Assembly: GCA_963739355.1 (NCBI GenBank)
Contig: CAVUAD010000006.1
Span: forward strand, 62,001-126,000
Length of the DNA stretch: 64,000 bases
Source: JAWVFM01 sp963739355
Lineage (GTDB): Bacteria > Actinomycetota > Thermoleophilia > Solirubrobacterales > 70-9
Reading direction: 5' to 3'
Shown: in pieces, positions 16,274 through 24,874 of the stretch
Position numbering within the stretch: the stretch's first letter is position 1
Layout of the letters: each line of letters opens with the position of its first letter
The notes under the pieces: generated by a model
What the model was told of the DNA's origin: nothing
Database searches by the model: none
The model's input: the letters and a program-made list of their open reading frames with translations, nothing else
Program-made: the position numbers and the translations under genes

Positions 16274-17809
16274 CTAGTCGGAACCGGTGGGCGACACGCC
16301 ACCGGTGGCGATCGTCAGCCGCGCCTGGACCGTGACCGAGTCCTTATCCGAGCTCACTACCAGTCCGAGGGCGCGGAGCCGGCGGATCTCGGTCGCGAAG
16401 CTCGCGTAGGCCGGGTTCTCTGCGAGCCCGGCAGCCTCGAAGAGCGGCACCACCGACTGGACGTCGAGGTACGCCTGCATGGTCGGCGTCGTCGAGAAGC
16501 CCACCATGGCGTTGCTGTAGCCCGCGGTGGTGTCGAGGGACCCCTTCGGCTTCGTGAGGGCAGCGAGCTCGCGGCGGTCCCCGGCCACACGCAACGTGGT
16601 GCCGGATACCCGACCGACCAGCTTGCGAGCGGCCCTTCCGCGCAGAGCCGCCTTCGCCTTGTCGGGGTCGACGCCCGTCGAGACCAACCCCACCCCGGGA
16701 GGGGCGATGCCCGTTGCCGAGGTGCCCGTGCGACCCTGGACGATCACCGCGGTCTCCTTCCCGAGGACGCCGCTGAGCCCGCGCAGGCTGCTCGAGCTCT
16801 TCCCGGGAACGAGTGCGAGGAACGCGCTCGAGATGGCGCTCCCCACGCCGGCCAGGCCGGTCAGCGACCCGCGCAGCGCAGCGCCGCTCGTGCCAACGCC
16901 CGCGTAGGCAAGCGACTTGGCCGGCAGCCTCTCGGGAAGCTTTGGATCGAACGTCTCGAGGCCGGCAAGCGGAGGCGCGCCATGGCCGGCGGGATCGAAC
17001 GCGCTGCGGACGGTGACCTCGAGCGCGGTGTCCGTGGGCACCGCCGAGAACCCCACGCCGTGCAGCCCCGAGCCCGCGATCAGCGGGTCGAGGAAGGACA
17101 GGGAATCCCCGAGCAGTCCCGCCGCGCCGCTGGTGGACAGGTAGCCGAGGACGAGACCGTCGCCCGGCAGGCCGCCCGTGGCCGCAGCGAAGGTCGCCGA
17201 CCCCGAGAGCGAGGGTCCGTCGCCGATCGACGTGTCGATCATGCGCTTCACCTGCTTCGCCGGCCCGTAGAGGAGAAAGCCACCGGCCACGGCCGCCGTC
17301 CCCCGCCGTCCGCTCCACACGCTCGAGCCCCGGTACGTGATGGGGGTCTTGTCGCGCGTGAGCGTCGCCGCGAAGCCGTCCGCGCCCCTCTGGTTGTCGA
17401 CCGAGAGCAATTCCACGGTCGCCGTCGGGAAGGCTCCGCCGAGGACGGCGACGGCCACCTGGTCCCCCAGCCAACCGGCGGTTGGGCCGTCGGAGCCGAC
17501 GCCGGCCGCGTGGATGGCCTGCAAGCCGGATCCAAGCCTCCCCACGACCTGCGTCGAGAGCATCGGCAGCGCCCTGGCGATGCGTGCCGCGGATCTGCTC
17601 GCGGAGCTCCCCGGGTCCGTGTCGACCTGCGCGTAGGCGAGCGCGTCGGCGGGCACGACGTGAGCCGCGCCGCCGGTGCCGCCTCCGCCGCCCGCCGCGA
17701 GGACGACGATCGCGACCACGAAGGCCACAGCGAGGATCGCGAGGACGGCGATGCCTGCCGGCTGCCTGCGACTCGCGTCGAGGCCCGGCAGAGATGGCCG
17801 CGGACTCAC
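16274..17809 (-). CDS. DUF3352-type membrane-anchored extracytoplasmic protein
   Basis: 511 aa. A short basic N-terminus, one membrane helix at about 18-40, a Gly-rich linker, then a long extracytoplasmic domain. The beginning AHVVPADALAYAQVDTDP and the later repeat-like halves match DUF3352 proteins of actinobacteria and cyanobacteria, of unknown function. It starts inside the der stop (ATGA), so it is probably made together with der and cmk. I see no enzymatic motif. Confidence 0.75.
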   Translation of the reverse strand: MSPRPSLPGLDASRRQPAGIAVLAILAVAFVVAIVVLAAGGGGGTGGAAHVVPADALAYAQVDTDPGSSASRSAARIARALPMLSTQVVGRLGSGLQAIHAAGVGSDGPTAGWLGDQVAVAVLGGAFPTATVELLSVDNQRGADGFAATLTRDKTPITYRGSSVWSGRRGTAAVAGGFLLYGPAKQVKRMIDTSIGDGPSLSGSATFAAATGGLPGDGLVLGYLSTSGAAGLLGDSLSFLDPLIAGSGLHGVGFSAVPTDTALEVTVRSAFDPAGHGAPPLAGLETFDPKLPERLPAKSLAYAGVGTSGAALRGSLTGLAGVGSAISSAFLALVPGKSSSSLRGLSGVLGKETAVIVQGRTGTSATGIAPPGVGLVSTGVDPDKAKAALRGRAARKLVGRVSGTTLRVAGDRRELAALTKPKGSLDTTAGYSNAMVGFSTTPTMQAYLDVQSVVPLFEAAGLAENPAYASFATEIRRLRALGLVVSSDKDSVTVQARLTIATGGVSPTGSD

Positions 17810-19122
17810 CGGTTGCGGTCCTTCGGCACGTAGTCGATGATCAGCGGGACGCCCCAGAGGCCGTAAGCCTCGCGAAGCCGGTTCTCGAGATGGAAGGCCC
17901 AGTCGCGGGAGATGAGGCGGCGGTCGTTCACCTGGATCGCGAACCGCGGCGGGCGGCGCTCCACCTGCGCGGCGTAGTACAGGCGAAGACGCCTGCCGCG
18001 CTTCGAGGGTGGCGGCACCTTGGCCACCACGTCCGCGAGCAGGCGGTTCAGCTCCGAGGTCGGGATCCTGTCGGCGCGCCGGTCGGCGAGGTCGAGCGCT
18101 CGGCGCAGGAGCTTCGGCACGTTGCGCGAGCTCTTCGCCGAGGCGGTCACGACGGGAGGACGCTGGCGGAGGCGGCGGTCCAGGCGCGCGGTGGCGTCGT
18201 CAAGGTCGGTCGCGGTGATGTCCCACTTGTTGAGTACCACCAGCGTGGCGCAACCGGAGCGCATCGCCAGCTCGGCGACCCTGAGGTCTTCGGACGTGAC
18301 CCCCTCGGCCGCGTCGCAGACCACCAGCGCCACGTCGGCGTGCTCCGCGGCCCGCTCCGACCTGATCTGCGCGTAATAGTCGACCGTCCCCGCCACCTTG
18401 GAGCGGCGCCGCAGGCCGGCGGTGTCGACGAGCCGGACCGCTCTCCCCTCCACCTCGACATCGGTGTCGATCGCGTCGCGCGTCGTCCCCGCCATTGGCG
18501 AGACGATCACCCGCTCGGCCCCGAGAAACGCGTTCACCAGCGACGACTTTCCGACGTTCGGCCGGCCGATCACGGCCAGGTCGACGCGCGCCTCGTCGTC
18601 GTCGACGTGTGACGCGCCGTTGGCGACCACCGACGCGATGCGATCGAGAAGGTCGCCGGTGCCAAGTCCCTGAGCCGCGGACACCGGGAAAGGGACTCCG
18701 AGTCCCAGCCGGTTGAACTCGGCGGCCAGCGCCTCGTCCTCGACCCGATCGATCTTGTTCGCGACCACCACGACGGGAGTCTCCCCGCGCCGCAGGATGT
18801 CGGCGACCTCGGCGTCACCCTGGCGCAGGCCGGCGCGCGCGTCGACGATCAGCGCCACGGCTGCCGCCTCGGCGATCGCCTGACGCGCCTGCGACTGCAC
18901 GTCTCGGGCCAGCTCGCCGTCGTCCGCCAGGTCCACGCCGCCGGTGTCCACCAGCCGGAAGCGCACGCCGTTCCACTCGCAATCGAGCGCCTTGCGGTCG
19001 CGGGTAACGCCCGCCTCGGGATGCACCACCGCCTCGCGGCTGCCGGCCAGGCGGTTCACCAGCGTCGACTTGCCGACGTTGGGGAAGCCGACGATCGCGA
19101 CCTCCGGAAGACGTGGGCTCAC
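17806..19122 (-). CDS. der: Ribosome assembly GTPase Der (EngA)
   Basis: 438 aa with two tandem GTPase domains and a C-terminal KH-like domain. First G1 at 12-20 (GFPNVGKST) with DTGG and NKID; second G1 GRPNVGKSS near residue 186 with DTAGLRRRSK and NKWD. The KH-like end has LRLYYAAQVERRPP and VPLIIDYVPKDRNR. It acts in 50S subunit maturation. It overlaps cmk upstream and DUF3352 downstream by 4 nt each. Confidence 0.97.
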   Translation of the reverse strand: MSPRLPEVAIVGFPNVGKSTLVNRLAGSREAVVHPEAGVTRDRKALDCEWNGVRFRLVDTGGVDLADDGELARDVQSQARQAIAEAAAVALIVDARAGLRQGDAEVADILRRGETPVVVVANKIDRVEDEALAAEFNRLGLGVPFPVSAAQGLGTGDLLDRIASVVANGASHVDDDEARVDLAVIGRPNVGKSSLVNAFLGAERVIVSPMAGTTRDAIDTDVEVEGRAVRLVDTAGLRRRSKVAGTVDYYAQIRSERAAEHADVALVVCDAAEGVTSEDLRVAELAMRSGCATLVVLNKWDITATDLDDATARLDRRLRQRPPVVTASAKSSRNVPKLLRRALDLADRRADRIPTSELNRLLADVVAKVPPPSKRGRRLRLYYAAQVERRPPRFAIQVNDRRLISRDWAFHLENRLREAYGLWGVPLIIDYVPKDRNR

Positions 19123-19757
19123 GAGATCCCCCGCTCGCCGGCGATCCTCGCGAGCCTGTCCACGACTTCGTCGACCGCGATGCCGTCGGTGTCGACCTCG
19201 ACCGCATCGTCGGCGACGCGCAGCGCGCCGTGGTCACGTACGGCGTCACGCGAGTCGCGGTCGGCCTGCGCCTCGAGCACGTCGGCGACGTGCTCGCCGC
19301 TCTCCGCCGCGCGGCGCCGAGCGCGCTCCTCGCCGGAGGCCGTCAGGAACACCTTCAGGGGCGCGTCGGGCGCAACGACGGTGCCGATATCACGCCCCTC
19401 CGCGACCCAGCCGCCCTCGCCGATCAGGCCCCGCTGTCGATCCACCATTGCCGTCCGGACCTCCGGGTGGACCGAGACGCGCGAGGCCGCCGCCGTTACC
19501 CGCGCCTCGCGGATCGCGGCGCTGACGTCCTCGCCGCCCAGGCTCACAAGGCCGTCGCCCAGACCGATCTGGGCCTGCCTTGCGATCGTGCCGAGCCCCT
19601 CGGCGTCGTCGAGGTCCGTGCCTGCGCGAAGTGCCGCCAGCGCAACGCACCGATACATCGCGCCCGAGTCCAGGTACGTGAAGCCGAGACGCTCCGCAAG
19701 CGCCCGCGCAACGGTGGACTTCCCGGCTCCGGCAGGCCCGTCGATGGCAATGACCAT
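19119..19757 (-). CDS. cmk: Cytidylate kinase
   Basis: 212 aa. P-loop GPAGAGKST at 7-15, LDSGAMYRCVA, and the CMP-binding region WVAEGRDIGTVVAPDA. It phosphorylates CMP and dCMP. The ATG lies exactly 6 nt after TATCCT (19764-19769) and no Shine-Dalgarno is visible, so it is likely leaderless. First gene of the cmk-der-DUF3352 unit; cmk-der is a common pair. Confidence 0.96.
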   Translation of the reverse strand: MVIAIDGPAGAGKSTVARALAERLGFTYLDSGAMYRCVALAALRAGTDLDDAEGLGTIARQAQIGLGDGLVSLGGEDVSAAIREARVTAAASRVSVHPEVRTAMVDRQRGLIGEGGWVAEGRDIGTVVAPDAPLKVFLTASGEERARRRAAESGEHVADVLEAQADRDSRDAVRDHGALRVADDAVEVDTDGIAVDEVVDRLARIAGERGIS

Positions 19758-19763
19758 GGCGCG

Positions 19764-19769
19764 AGGATA
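19764..19769 (-). promoter_or_regulatory. -10 box of leaderless cmk
   Basis: TATCCT, then 6 nt (CGCGCC) and the cmk ATG. The intergenic space to the divergent cupin gene is only 31 bp. Confidence 0.5.
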
Positions 19770-19788
19770 GAGTTGAGCTGCACCAGAG

Positions 19789-20112
19789 ATGCGCAGCTGG
19801 AATCTGAGCGAAATGGAAGTCGCGCCGCACGCGCCGGTCGTTCTCGACTCCGAGAGCGAGGGCCGGGCGATCCTGATCGAGCTCCCCGCGGGCGAGCGGC
19901 TTCAGGAGCATCAGGTTTACGAGCGCGCGTGGCTGCTCCTGATCTCGGGAGCGATATCGATCAGCGACTCGGATGGCGAGAGCACGGACGGCCGCGCCGG
20001 CTTCCTCGCCGAGTTCGACCCCAACGAGCGGCGCGAGGTCAAGGCGGGCGAAGACTCGCGGCTCCTCCTGCTCCTCTCCCCCTGGCCGGGCAAGGGCCAC
20101 CCCAGCGCCTAA
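19789..20112 (+). CDS. Small cupin-fold protein
   Basis: 107 aa. The strand pattern IELPAGERLQEHQVYERAWLLLISGAISI followed later by AEFDPNERREVKAGEDSRLLLLLSPW resembles a single cupin_2 barrel, with His in LQEHQV as a possible metal ligand. No second clear metal motif, so enzymatic activity is not evident. It stands alone, divergent from cmk. The TAA stop begins the repeat unit CCTAAA that recurs at 20185. Confidence 0.65.
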   Translation: MRSWNLSEMEVAPHAPVVLDSESEGRAILIELPAGERLQEHQVYERAWLLLISGAISISDSDGESTDGRAGFLAEFDPNERREVKAGEDSRLLLLLSPWPGKGHPSA

Positions 20113-20226
20113 ACGGGGTCAGACCCCCTTGAGGGTGGTTGAGGGTTTTCGTGCCCAGCTGGAAGGGCGCGATCGCGCTCGAAACCTAAAGAGGGTCAGA
20201 CCCGGTTGAGGGTTGGTTGAGGGTTC
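20108..20226. repeat. Two copies of a GGGTCAGACCC repeat between the cupin gene and aroA
   Basis: Copy 1 begins at 20108 and copy 2 at 20185. Both read CCTAAA, two variable bases, GGGTCAGACCC, then TTGAGGGT(T)GGTTGAGGGTT. GGGTC-A-GACCC is a tight palindrome and the tail contains a repeated TTGAGGG. Between them is the 12-bp palindrome GCGCGATCGCGC. The shape resembles REP-type extragenic repeats that RAYT transposases mobilise; no such gene is in the window. The copy ends supply the cupin TAA and lie against the aroA stop. Confidence 0.8.
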
Positions 20227-21592
20227 AGGTGCTCGTCAGCGACGCGAGATCGCGCTCGAAGCCGGGGTAGCTGACCGCGGCGGCGTCCATCCCGGCGACC
20301 TCGACGCCGTCCTTCGAGGCAAGCCCGGCGACCGCCCCGAGCATCGCCAGCCGGTGGTCGCCGTGGGCCTCGAGGGTCCCGCCCCGCAGGCCGCCGGTAC
20401 CGGTCACGGCGAAGCCGTCCTGCCGCGCCTCGATATCGGCGCCGAGCCCCGCTAGGCCGCCGACCACGGTGGCGATCCGATCGGACTCCTTGTGGCGAAG
20501 CTCTGCTGCGCCGCTCACCACCGTCTCGCCCTCGGCGAAGCAGCCGAGGAGCGCAACGAGCGGCAGCTCGTCGATCGTGATCGGGACCTCGGCCGGATCC
20601 ACCCGCGTCCCCCTGAGGCCGGCGCGACGCACGTGGAGCGTCCCGACGATCTCGCCGCCGGGCGCGCGAGTCTCGTCCTCCACCGAGATGTCCGCGCCCA
20701 TCCGGGTGAGGATTCCGAGCAGGCCTGCGCGGGTCGGGTTCAGGCCGGTGCCCTTCAGGCGCACGTCGCTGCCGGGCACCAGAGCCGCCGCCACGGCGAA
20801 GAACGCGGCCGATGAGAAGTCGCCGGGCACGACGATGGGACCGAGCTCGAGGCGCTCGACCGGCGCGATCCGCAGACGGCGCTCCGGCGGGCCACCCAGC
20901 CCAGGGAGCGTGCGCAGGTCCTCCGCGGTGACCGCCACGCCCGCCGCCCGCAGCATGCGCTCTGTGTGGTCGCGCGACGGCGACGGCTCAGTGACCTCCG
21001 TCTCACCCTCCGCGAGCAGGCCGGCGAGGAGGATGCACGACTTCACCTGGGCGCTTGCGACCGCCAGCCGGTGCCTCGTGCCCCGGAGCTTCGCGCCCGA
21101 GACCTCCAGCGGCGGGAGGCGGTTCTCCCTGCACGAGATGACCGCCCCCATGGCCCGCAGCGGCTCGGCGATCCGGTCCACCGGCCGGCGGCGGATCGAC
21201 TCGTCTCCGTCGAGCGTCCAGCTTCCGCGCTCCTGCCCGGCGAGCCAGCCGGGCAGGAGGCGAAGGAGCGTCCCCGCGTTGCCCACGTCGATGCGCACGG
21301 GATCGGAGGAGTCCCCCTTTGCCTTCGGTCCCCGCAGGCCGACGCCGCGGATCTCGAGGTTTACGCCCCCCGGCGCCTCGGGCGTGGGGCCGAGCTCGTT
21401 CACGCCGGCGCCGAGCGCGGCGATCGCGGCCAGCGTCGAGCGGGTGTCGGCCGCGTCGAGGTAGCCGCCGACCGGCGTCTCGCCCTCCCCCATGGCCGCC
21501 AGCAGGGCGGCGCGATGCGAGATCGACTTGTCGGGGGGCGGGCGCAGCAGACCGGTGAGCGCCGGACCGGGGCCGAACCGCGACGACGACAT
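20225..21592 (-). CDS. aroA: 3-phosphoshikimate 1-carboxyvinyltransferase (EPSP synthase)
   Basis: 455 aa from ATG 21592. The PEP/shikimate-3-phosphate site PPPDKSISHRAALL is near residues 18-31 (Lys22), followed by DVGNAGTLLRLL, QVKSCILLAGLLAEG, LPLVALLGCFAEG and ELRHKESDRI; all are typical. It catalyses the sixth shikimate pathway step. An upstream in-frame start would overlap tyrA and is rejected. Last gene of the aro cluster, 4 nt after tyrA. Confidence 0.96.
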   Translation of the reverse strand: MSSSRFGPGPALTGLLRPPPDKSISHRAALLAAMGEGETPVGGYLDAADTRSTLAAIAALGAGVNELGPTPEAPGGVNLEIRGVGLRGPKAKGDSSDPVRIDVGNAGTLLRLLPGWLAGQERGSWTLDGDESIRRRPVDRIAEPLRAMGAVISCRENRLPPLEVSGAKLRGTRHRLAVASAQVKSCILLAGLLAEGETEVTEPSPSRDHTERMLRAAGVAVTAEDLRTLPGLGGPPERRLRIAPVERLELGPIVVPGDFSSAAFFAVAAALVPGSDVRLKGTGLNPTRAGLLGILTRMGADISVEDETRAPGGEIVGTLHVRRAGLRGTRVDPAEVPITIDELPLVALLGCFAEGETVVSGAAELRHKESDRIATVVGGLAGLGADIEARQDGFAVTGTGGLRGGTLEAHGDHRLAMLGAVAGLASKDGVEVAGMDAAAVSYPGFERDLASLTST

Positions 21593-21596
21593 CCGC

Positions 21597-22691
21597 TCAG
21601 CCGTCGCCGCCGAGAATGGCGGCGGCGTGGCCGAGCCCGTGCACGACGGAGGCGGCGCGGCGAGCCTCGTCCTCGCCGGCAACCCAAAGGGACATCGCGC
21701 CGGAACGAGCGTCCGCCGTGGGGTAGAGCGCCATGTCCACGATGTTCACGTTCTCGCGACCGAGCGCGAGCGCGATGCCCGCCACGGCGCCCGGCCGGTC
21801 CTGAACGCTCACCCGCAGCTCGCGCAGCGGCCCGCCCGCGAGGTCCGACTCCAGCAGCGCCCGCCGGTCCTCGAGCGCCGCGGCGTGCCAGGCGCCGACC
21901 GCGTCGGGATCGCCCGCCCGGATGAGCGCGGCGGCATCGGCCAGGCGGCGCGAGACCGCGTCGATCTCTCCCGCCACCGCCTCTCGATTGGTGGCGAAGA
22001 TGTCGGCCCAGATCGCCGGGTTCGAGCCCGCGATCCGCGCGCTGTCCCGAAAGCTCGGGCCGACCTCTGGGAGGCGATCCGAGCTGTCGCCCAGCGCCGC
22101 GGCGGCCTCCTGGACGAGCACGTTCGCGAGCACGTGCGGCAGGTGGCTGACCGTGGCCATCATGCGGTCGTGGGCGTCGGCGTCGATCGCCTGCGGGCGC
22201 GCGCCCAGCTCCGCGATCGCGCGCTGCACCATGTCGTAGTGGGTGTCGCCGGCCTGCTCGGTCGGGGTGAGGTACCAGCGTGCACCGTCGAAGAGGTCGG
22301 CTCGGGCGTTGTCCACGCCGGCGGTCTCCGCACCCGCGAGCGGATGACCACCCACGAATCGCGCCGCTCCCGGAACCGCCGCCAGGCCGTCGAGCAGCTC
22401 GCGCTTGGTCGAGCCGACATCGGTTACGGCGGCGTCGTCAGGGCTCTCGGCGAGCGCCTCCGCAACCAGCGCGCCAAGGGCGCGCACGGGCGCGGCGCAG
22501 AAGATCAGGTCGGCTTCGGCAACCGCCGCGCGCACGGACTCCGCGGCGCTGTCGAGCGCTCCGACCTCGAGCCCGCGCTCGAGGTTGGCGGCCTCCGGGT
22601 CGAACCCGCGCACGTCGGCGCCGAGGCGCCCGCGTGCCGCCAGCCCGATCGAGCCGCCGATCAGCCCGACGCCGAGGACCGCGACCCTCAC
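21597..22691 (-). CDS. tyrA: Prephenate dehydrogenase with C-terminal ACT domain
   Basis: 364 aa. N-terminal Rossmann fold GVGLIGGSIGLA (7-18); catalytic region VGGHPLAGAETAG with the His essential in known enzymes; the helical domain includes SHLPHVLANVLVQ. The last 80 residues (VSVQDRPGAVAGIALALG and onward) look like an ACT domain, which would bind Tyr for feedback control. It makes 4-hydroxyphenylpyruvate for tyrosine. It lies between the DAHP synthase genes and aroA. Confidence 0.95.
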   Translation of the reverse strand: MRVAVLGVGLIGGSIGLAARGRLGADVRGFDPEAANLERGLEVGALDSAAESVRAAVAEADLIFCAAPVRALGALVAEALAESPDDAAVTDVGSTKRELLDGLAAVPGAARFVGGHPLAGAETAGVDNARADLFDGARWYLTPTEQAGDTHYDMVQRAIAELGARPQAIDADAHDRMMATVSHLPHVLANVLVQEAAAALGDSSDRLPEVGPSFRDSARIAGSNPAIWADIFATNREAVAGEIDAVSRRLADAAALIRAGDPDAVGAWHAAALEDRRALLESDLAGGPLRELRVSVQDRPGAVAGIALALGRENVNIVDMALYPTADARSGAMSLWVAGEDEARRAASVVHGLGHAAAILGGDG

Positions 22692-22703
22692 GGCGGCGGG
22701 GGC

Positions 22704-23783
22704 TCAGCCGCGCTCGCGCCGCGCGCGAGCACCGGTGGCCAGCTCGTCCAGCACCTCGGAAGTCGTCTCCCAGTCCATGCAGGCATCCGTGATCGACTGC
22801 CCGTAGGTCAGCTCGCCGGCGCCCAGGTCCTGGCGGCCCGAGACGAGGAAGGACTCGAGCATCACGCCGACGATCGCGGCGCTTCCCTCCCCCACCTGCT
22901 CGGCGATGTCGGCGGCGACCTGCCGCTGACGTGCCGGGTCCTTCCCGCTGTTGTCGTGCGAGGCGTCCACCACGACCCGCTTCTCCAGCCCGGCAGCGAC
23001 GAGCTTGGCCAGAGCGCCGGCCAGCTCCTGCGCTCCGTAGTTGGGAGCGTCGCGCCCGCCGCGCAGGATCACGTGGCAGTCGGGGTTGCCGGTCGTGCGC
23101 ATGATCGCCGCGGAGCCGCTTGGATCGACCCCGGTGAACGCGTGGGAGACCGACGCGGCGCGGACCGCGTCGACGGCGATCTGCACGTTGCCGTCCGTGC
23201 CGTTCTTGAAGCCAACCGGCATCGACAGGCCCGAGCCGAGCTGGCGGTGGATCTGGCTCTCCGTGGTGCGGGCGCCGATCGCGCCCCAGGAGACGGTGTC
23301 GGCGATGTACTGCGGAGTGATCGGGTCGAGGAACTCGCAGCCGACGGGGAGGCCGAGGCCCAGCACGTCCAGCAGGAGGCCGCGCGCCATGCGGAGGCCG
23401 GTGTTGACGTCGCCGGAGTCGTCGAGGTGCGGGTCGTTGATCATCCCCTTCCAGCCGGTGGTGGTCCGGGGCTTCTCGAAGTAGACCCGCATGGCGATGA
23501 GGAGGTCCTCCTCCAGGCCACGGGCCTTCTCCGCCAACCGCGTCGCGTACTCGTGCGCGGCCTTGGTGTCGTGGACGCTGCACGGCCCGACGATGACGAG
23601 CAGCCGGTCATCGGCACCGTGGAGCGTCGCCGCGACCGCCTCGCGGCTGGAGACCACGAGTGCCGCGCTTTCGTCTGGCAGCGGCAGCCGGTCCAGGAGC
23701 TCGGTCGGGCGCAGGAGGGGGTCGATGCCCTCGATGCGCCGGTCGCGAATGCGACCGATATCGGCGGAAGGTGTCGTAGCCAT
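22704..23783 (-). CDS. aroG: DAHP synthase, type I-alpha (AroG-like)
   Basis: 359 aa. Matches the E. coli AroF/G/H subclass: VGPCSVHDTKAAHEYA, MRVYFEKPRTTTGWKG, CEFLDPITPQYIAD, GARTTESQIHRQL and VDASHDNSGKD (metal and PEP ligands). It condenses PEP with erythrose 4-phosphate, the committed shikimate step. The N-terminal 50 residues correspond to the part that forms the feedback site in E. coli enzymes. It follows a second, different DAHP synthase by 14 nt. Confidence 0.95.
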   Translation of the reverse strand: MATTPSADIGRIRDRRIEGIDPLLRPTELLDRLPLPDESAALVVSSREAVAATLHGADDRLLVIVGPCSVHDTKAAHEYATRLAEKARGLEEDLLIAMRVYFEKPRTTTGWKGMINDPHLDDSGDVNTGLRMARGLLLDVLGLGLPVGCEFLDPITPQYIADTVSWGAIGARTTESQIHRQLGSGLSMPVGFKNGTDGNVQIAVDAVRAASVSHAFTGVDPSGSAAIMRTTGNPDCHVILRGGRDAPNYGAQELAGALAKLVAAGLEKRVVVDASHDNSGKDPARQRQVAADIAEQVGEGSAAIVGVMLESFLVSGRQDLGAGELTYGQSITDACMDWETTSEVLDELATGARARRERG

Positions 23784-23797
23784 GCCCCGGACGGCCG

Positions 23798-24646
23798 TCA
23801 GACGGCCATCGACACCTCCTTGCCCGCGATCTCGGCGACGCGCCGGAGCTGCTCGGCGTAGTCGGCGAAGTCGGCCGTGGCTATGGACTGCGCCCCGTCG
23901 CAGAGCGCGGTGTCCGGGTCGTCGTGGACCTCCACGATCACCCCGTCCGCCCCCGCGGCCGCGGCGGCCAGCGACATCGGGCCGACCCAGTCGCGGCGCC
24001 CCGCTGCATGGCTCGGGTCGACGAGCACCGGCAGGTGCGTCATCTCCTTCAGCGCCGGCACGGCCAGGAGGTCGAGCGTGAAGCGGTAGGCGGTCTCGAA
24101 GGTGCGGATGCCACGCTCGCAGAGCATGACGTCTTCGTTGCCCTCCTTCAGCACGTACTCCGAGGCCATGAGGAGCTCCTCCAGGGTCGAGGAGAGCCCA
24201 CGCTTCAGCAACACGGGGATCCGGGTCCGGCCGATCTCGGCAAGCAGCGCGTAGTTCTGCATGTTTCGCGCGCCGACCTGGATGACGTCGGCAACCTCGA
24301 GGACGTCCGCGACGTCTCTGACGTCCATGAGCTCCGTGACGATCGGCAAACCGGTCTCCTCCTTCGCCTCCTGGAGGAACCGCAGGCCCTCGACGCCCAG
24401 TCCTTGGAACGAGTACGGCGAGGTCCGCGGCTTGTAGGCGCCGCCACGGAGCATGGAGCCACCGCCTTCCGCGACGGAGCGCGCGGTCTCGAGCGTCTGC
24501 TCCCGGCTTTCGACCGTGCAGGGCCCCGCGATCAGCGCGAAGTGCTCGCCACCGACCCTTCGGCCGTGCACGTCGATCACCGTGCGCTCGGTGCGGAACC
24601 GCGATGAGGCAAGCTTGTAGTGCGCCTCTTCGTTGATTGGTGTCAT
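23798..24646 (-). CDS. aroF: DAHP synthase, type I-beta (AroF-like)
   Basis: 282 aa from ATG 24646. Matches the Bacillus/Thermotoga subclass: FALIAGPCTVESREQ, LRGGAYKPRTSPYSFQG, PVLLKRGLSSTLEE, LPVLVDPSHAAGRRD. Neither a ferredoxin-like nor a chorismate mutase regulatory domain is attached. An in-frame ATG at 24727, served by AGGAG at 24740-24744, would add 27 basic residues foreign to the family; that ATG lies in a stem of the upstream leader. Start choice is therefore uncertain. It is the first enzyme gene after the aromatic leader peptide. Confidence 0.92.
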   Translation of the reverse strand: MTPINEEAHYKLASSRFRTERTVIDVHGRRVGGEHFALIAGPCTVESREQTLETARSVAEGGGSMLRGGAYKPRTSPYSFQGLGVEGLRFLQEAKEETGLPIVTELMDVRDVADVLEVADVIQVGARNMQNYALLAEIGRTRIPVLLKRGLSSTLEELLMASEYVLKEGNEDVMLCERGIRTFETAYRFTLDLLAVPALKEMTHLPVLVDPSHAAGRRDWVGPMSLAAAAAGADGVIVEVHDDPDTALCDGAQSIATADFADYAEQLRRVAEIAGKEVSMAV

Positions 24647-24722
24647 CTGTCTTCTGAGCCTTCCGAAATCGTTCCTGAGCCTGGTTGCGGGTCGGTGAAG
24701 CGCTCCACGTAAGGGCGCAAGG

Positions 24723-24778
24723 GGCATCCGGCGGTTCTTCTCCTGCTAGGTGGGGCCGCTACGGCCGAGCCGGACGCC
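24723..24778 (-). promoter_or_regulatory. Stem-loop after the aromatic leader peptide (attenuator candidate)
   Basis: GGCGTCCGGC (24769-24778, starting at the last base of the leader stop) can pair over 10 bp, with one G-U, to GCCGGATGCC (24723-24732). The loop holds a smaller hairpin GGCCG-TAG-CGGCC (24754-24766) and the AGGAG. The 3' arm contains an in-frame ATG (24725-24727) of aroF. The 5' arm can alternatively pair with GCCGG inside the leader reading frame (around 24816-24820). No U-run follows, so translational or Rho-dependent control is more likely than an intrinsic terminator. Confidence 0.65.
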
Positions 24779-24867
24779 TAGCTAAATCGCCAGTAGTAAA
24801 ACGACCACGCAAACGCCGGCGCGCTCGGGCGAGCGATCGGAAGAGCCGGCGAGAAAGCCTCGGTCAT
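24778..24867 (-). CDS. Leader peptide rich in aromatic residues, upstream of the DAHP synthases
   Basis: A 29-codon reading frame with ATG 24867 and TAG stop. The last eleven residues are FAWSFYYWRFS: two Trp, two Tyr and three Phe, exactly the products of the downstream pathway. GAAAGG lies about 5 nt upstream of the ATG, and a TTGCGG-17-TAGAAA promoter sits just before it. Short frames with clustered codons for the pathway end product are the hallmark of attenuation leaders (trpL, pheL). It is too short for routine gene callers. It ends 131 nt before aroF and overlaps no other gene. Confidence 0.85.
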   Translation of the reverse strand: MTEAFSPALPIARPSAPAFAWSFYYWRFS

Positions 24868-24874
24868 CGCAGCC

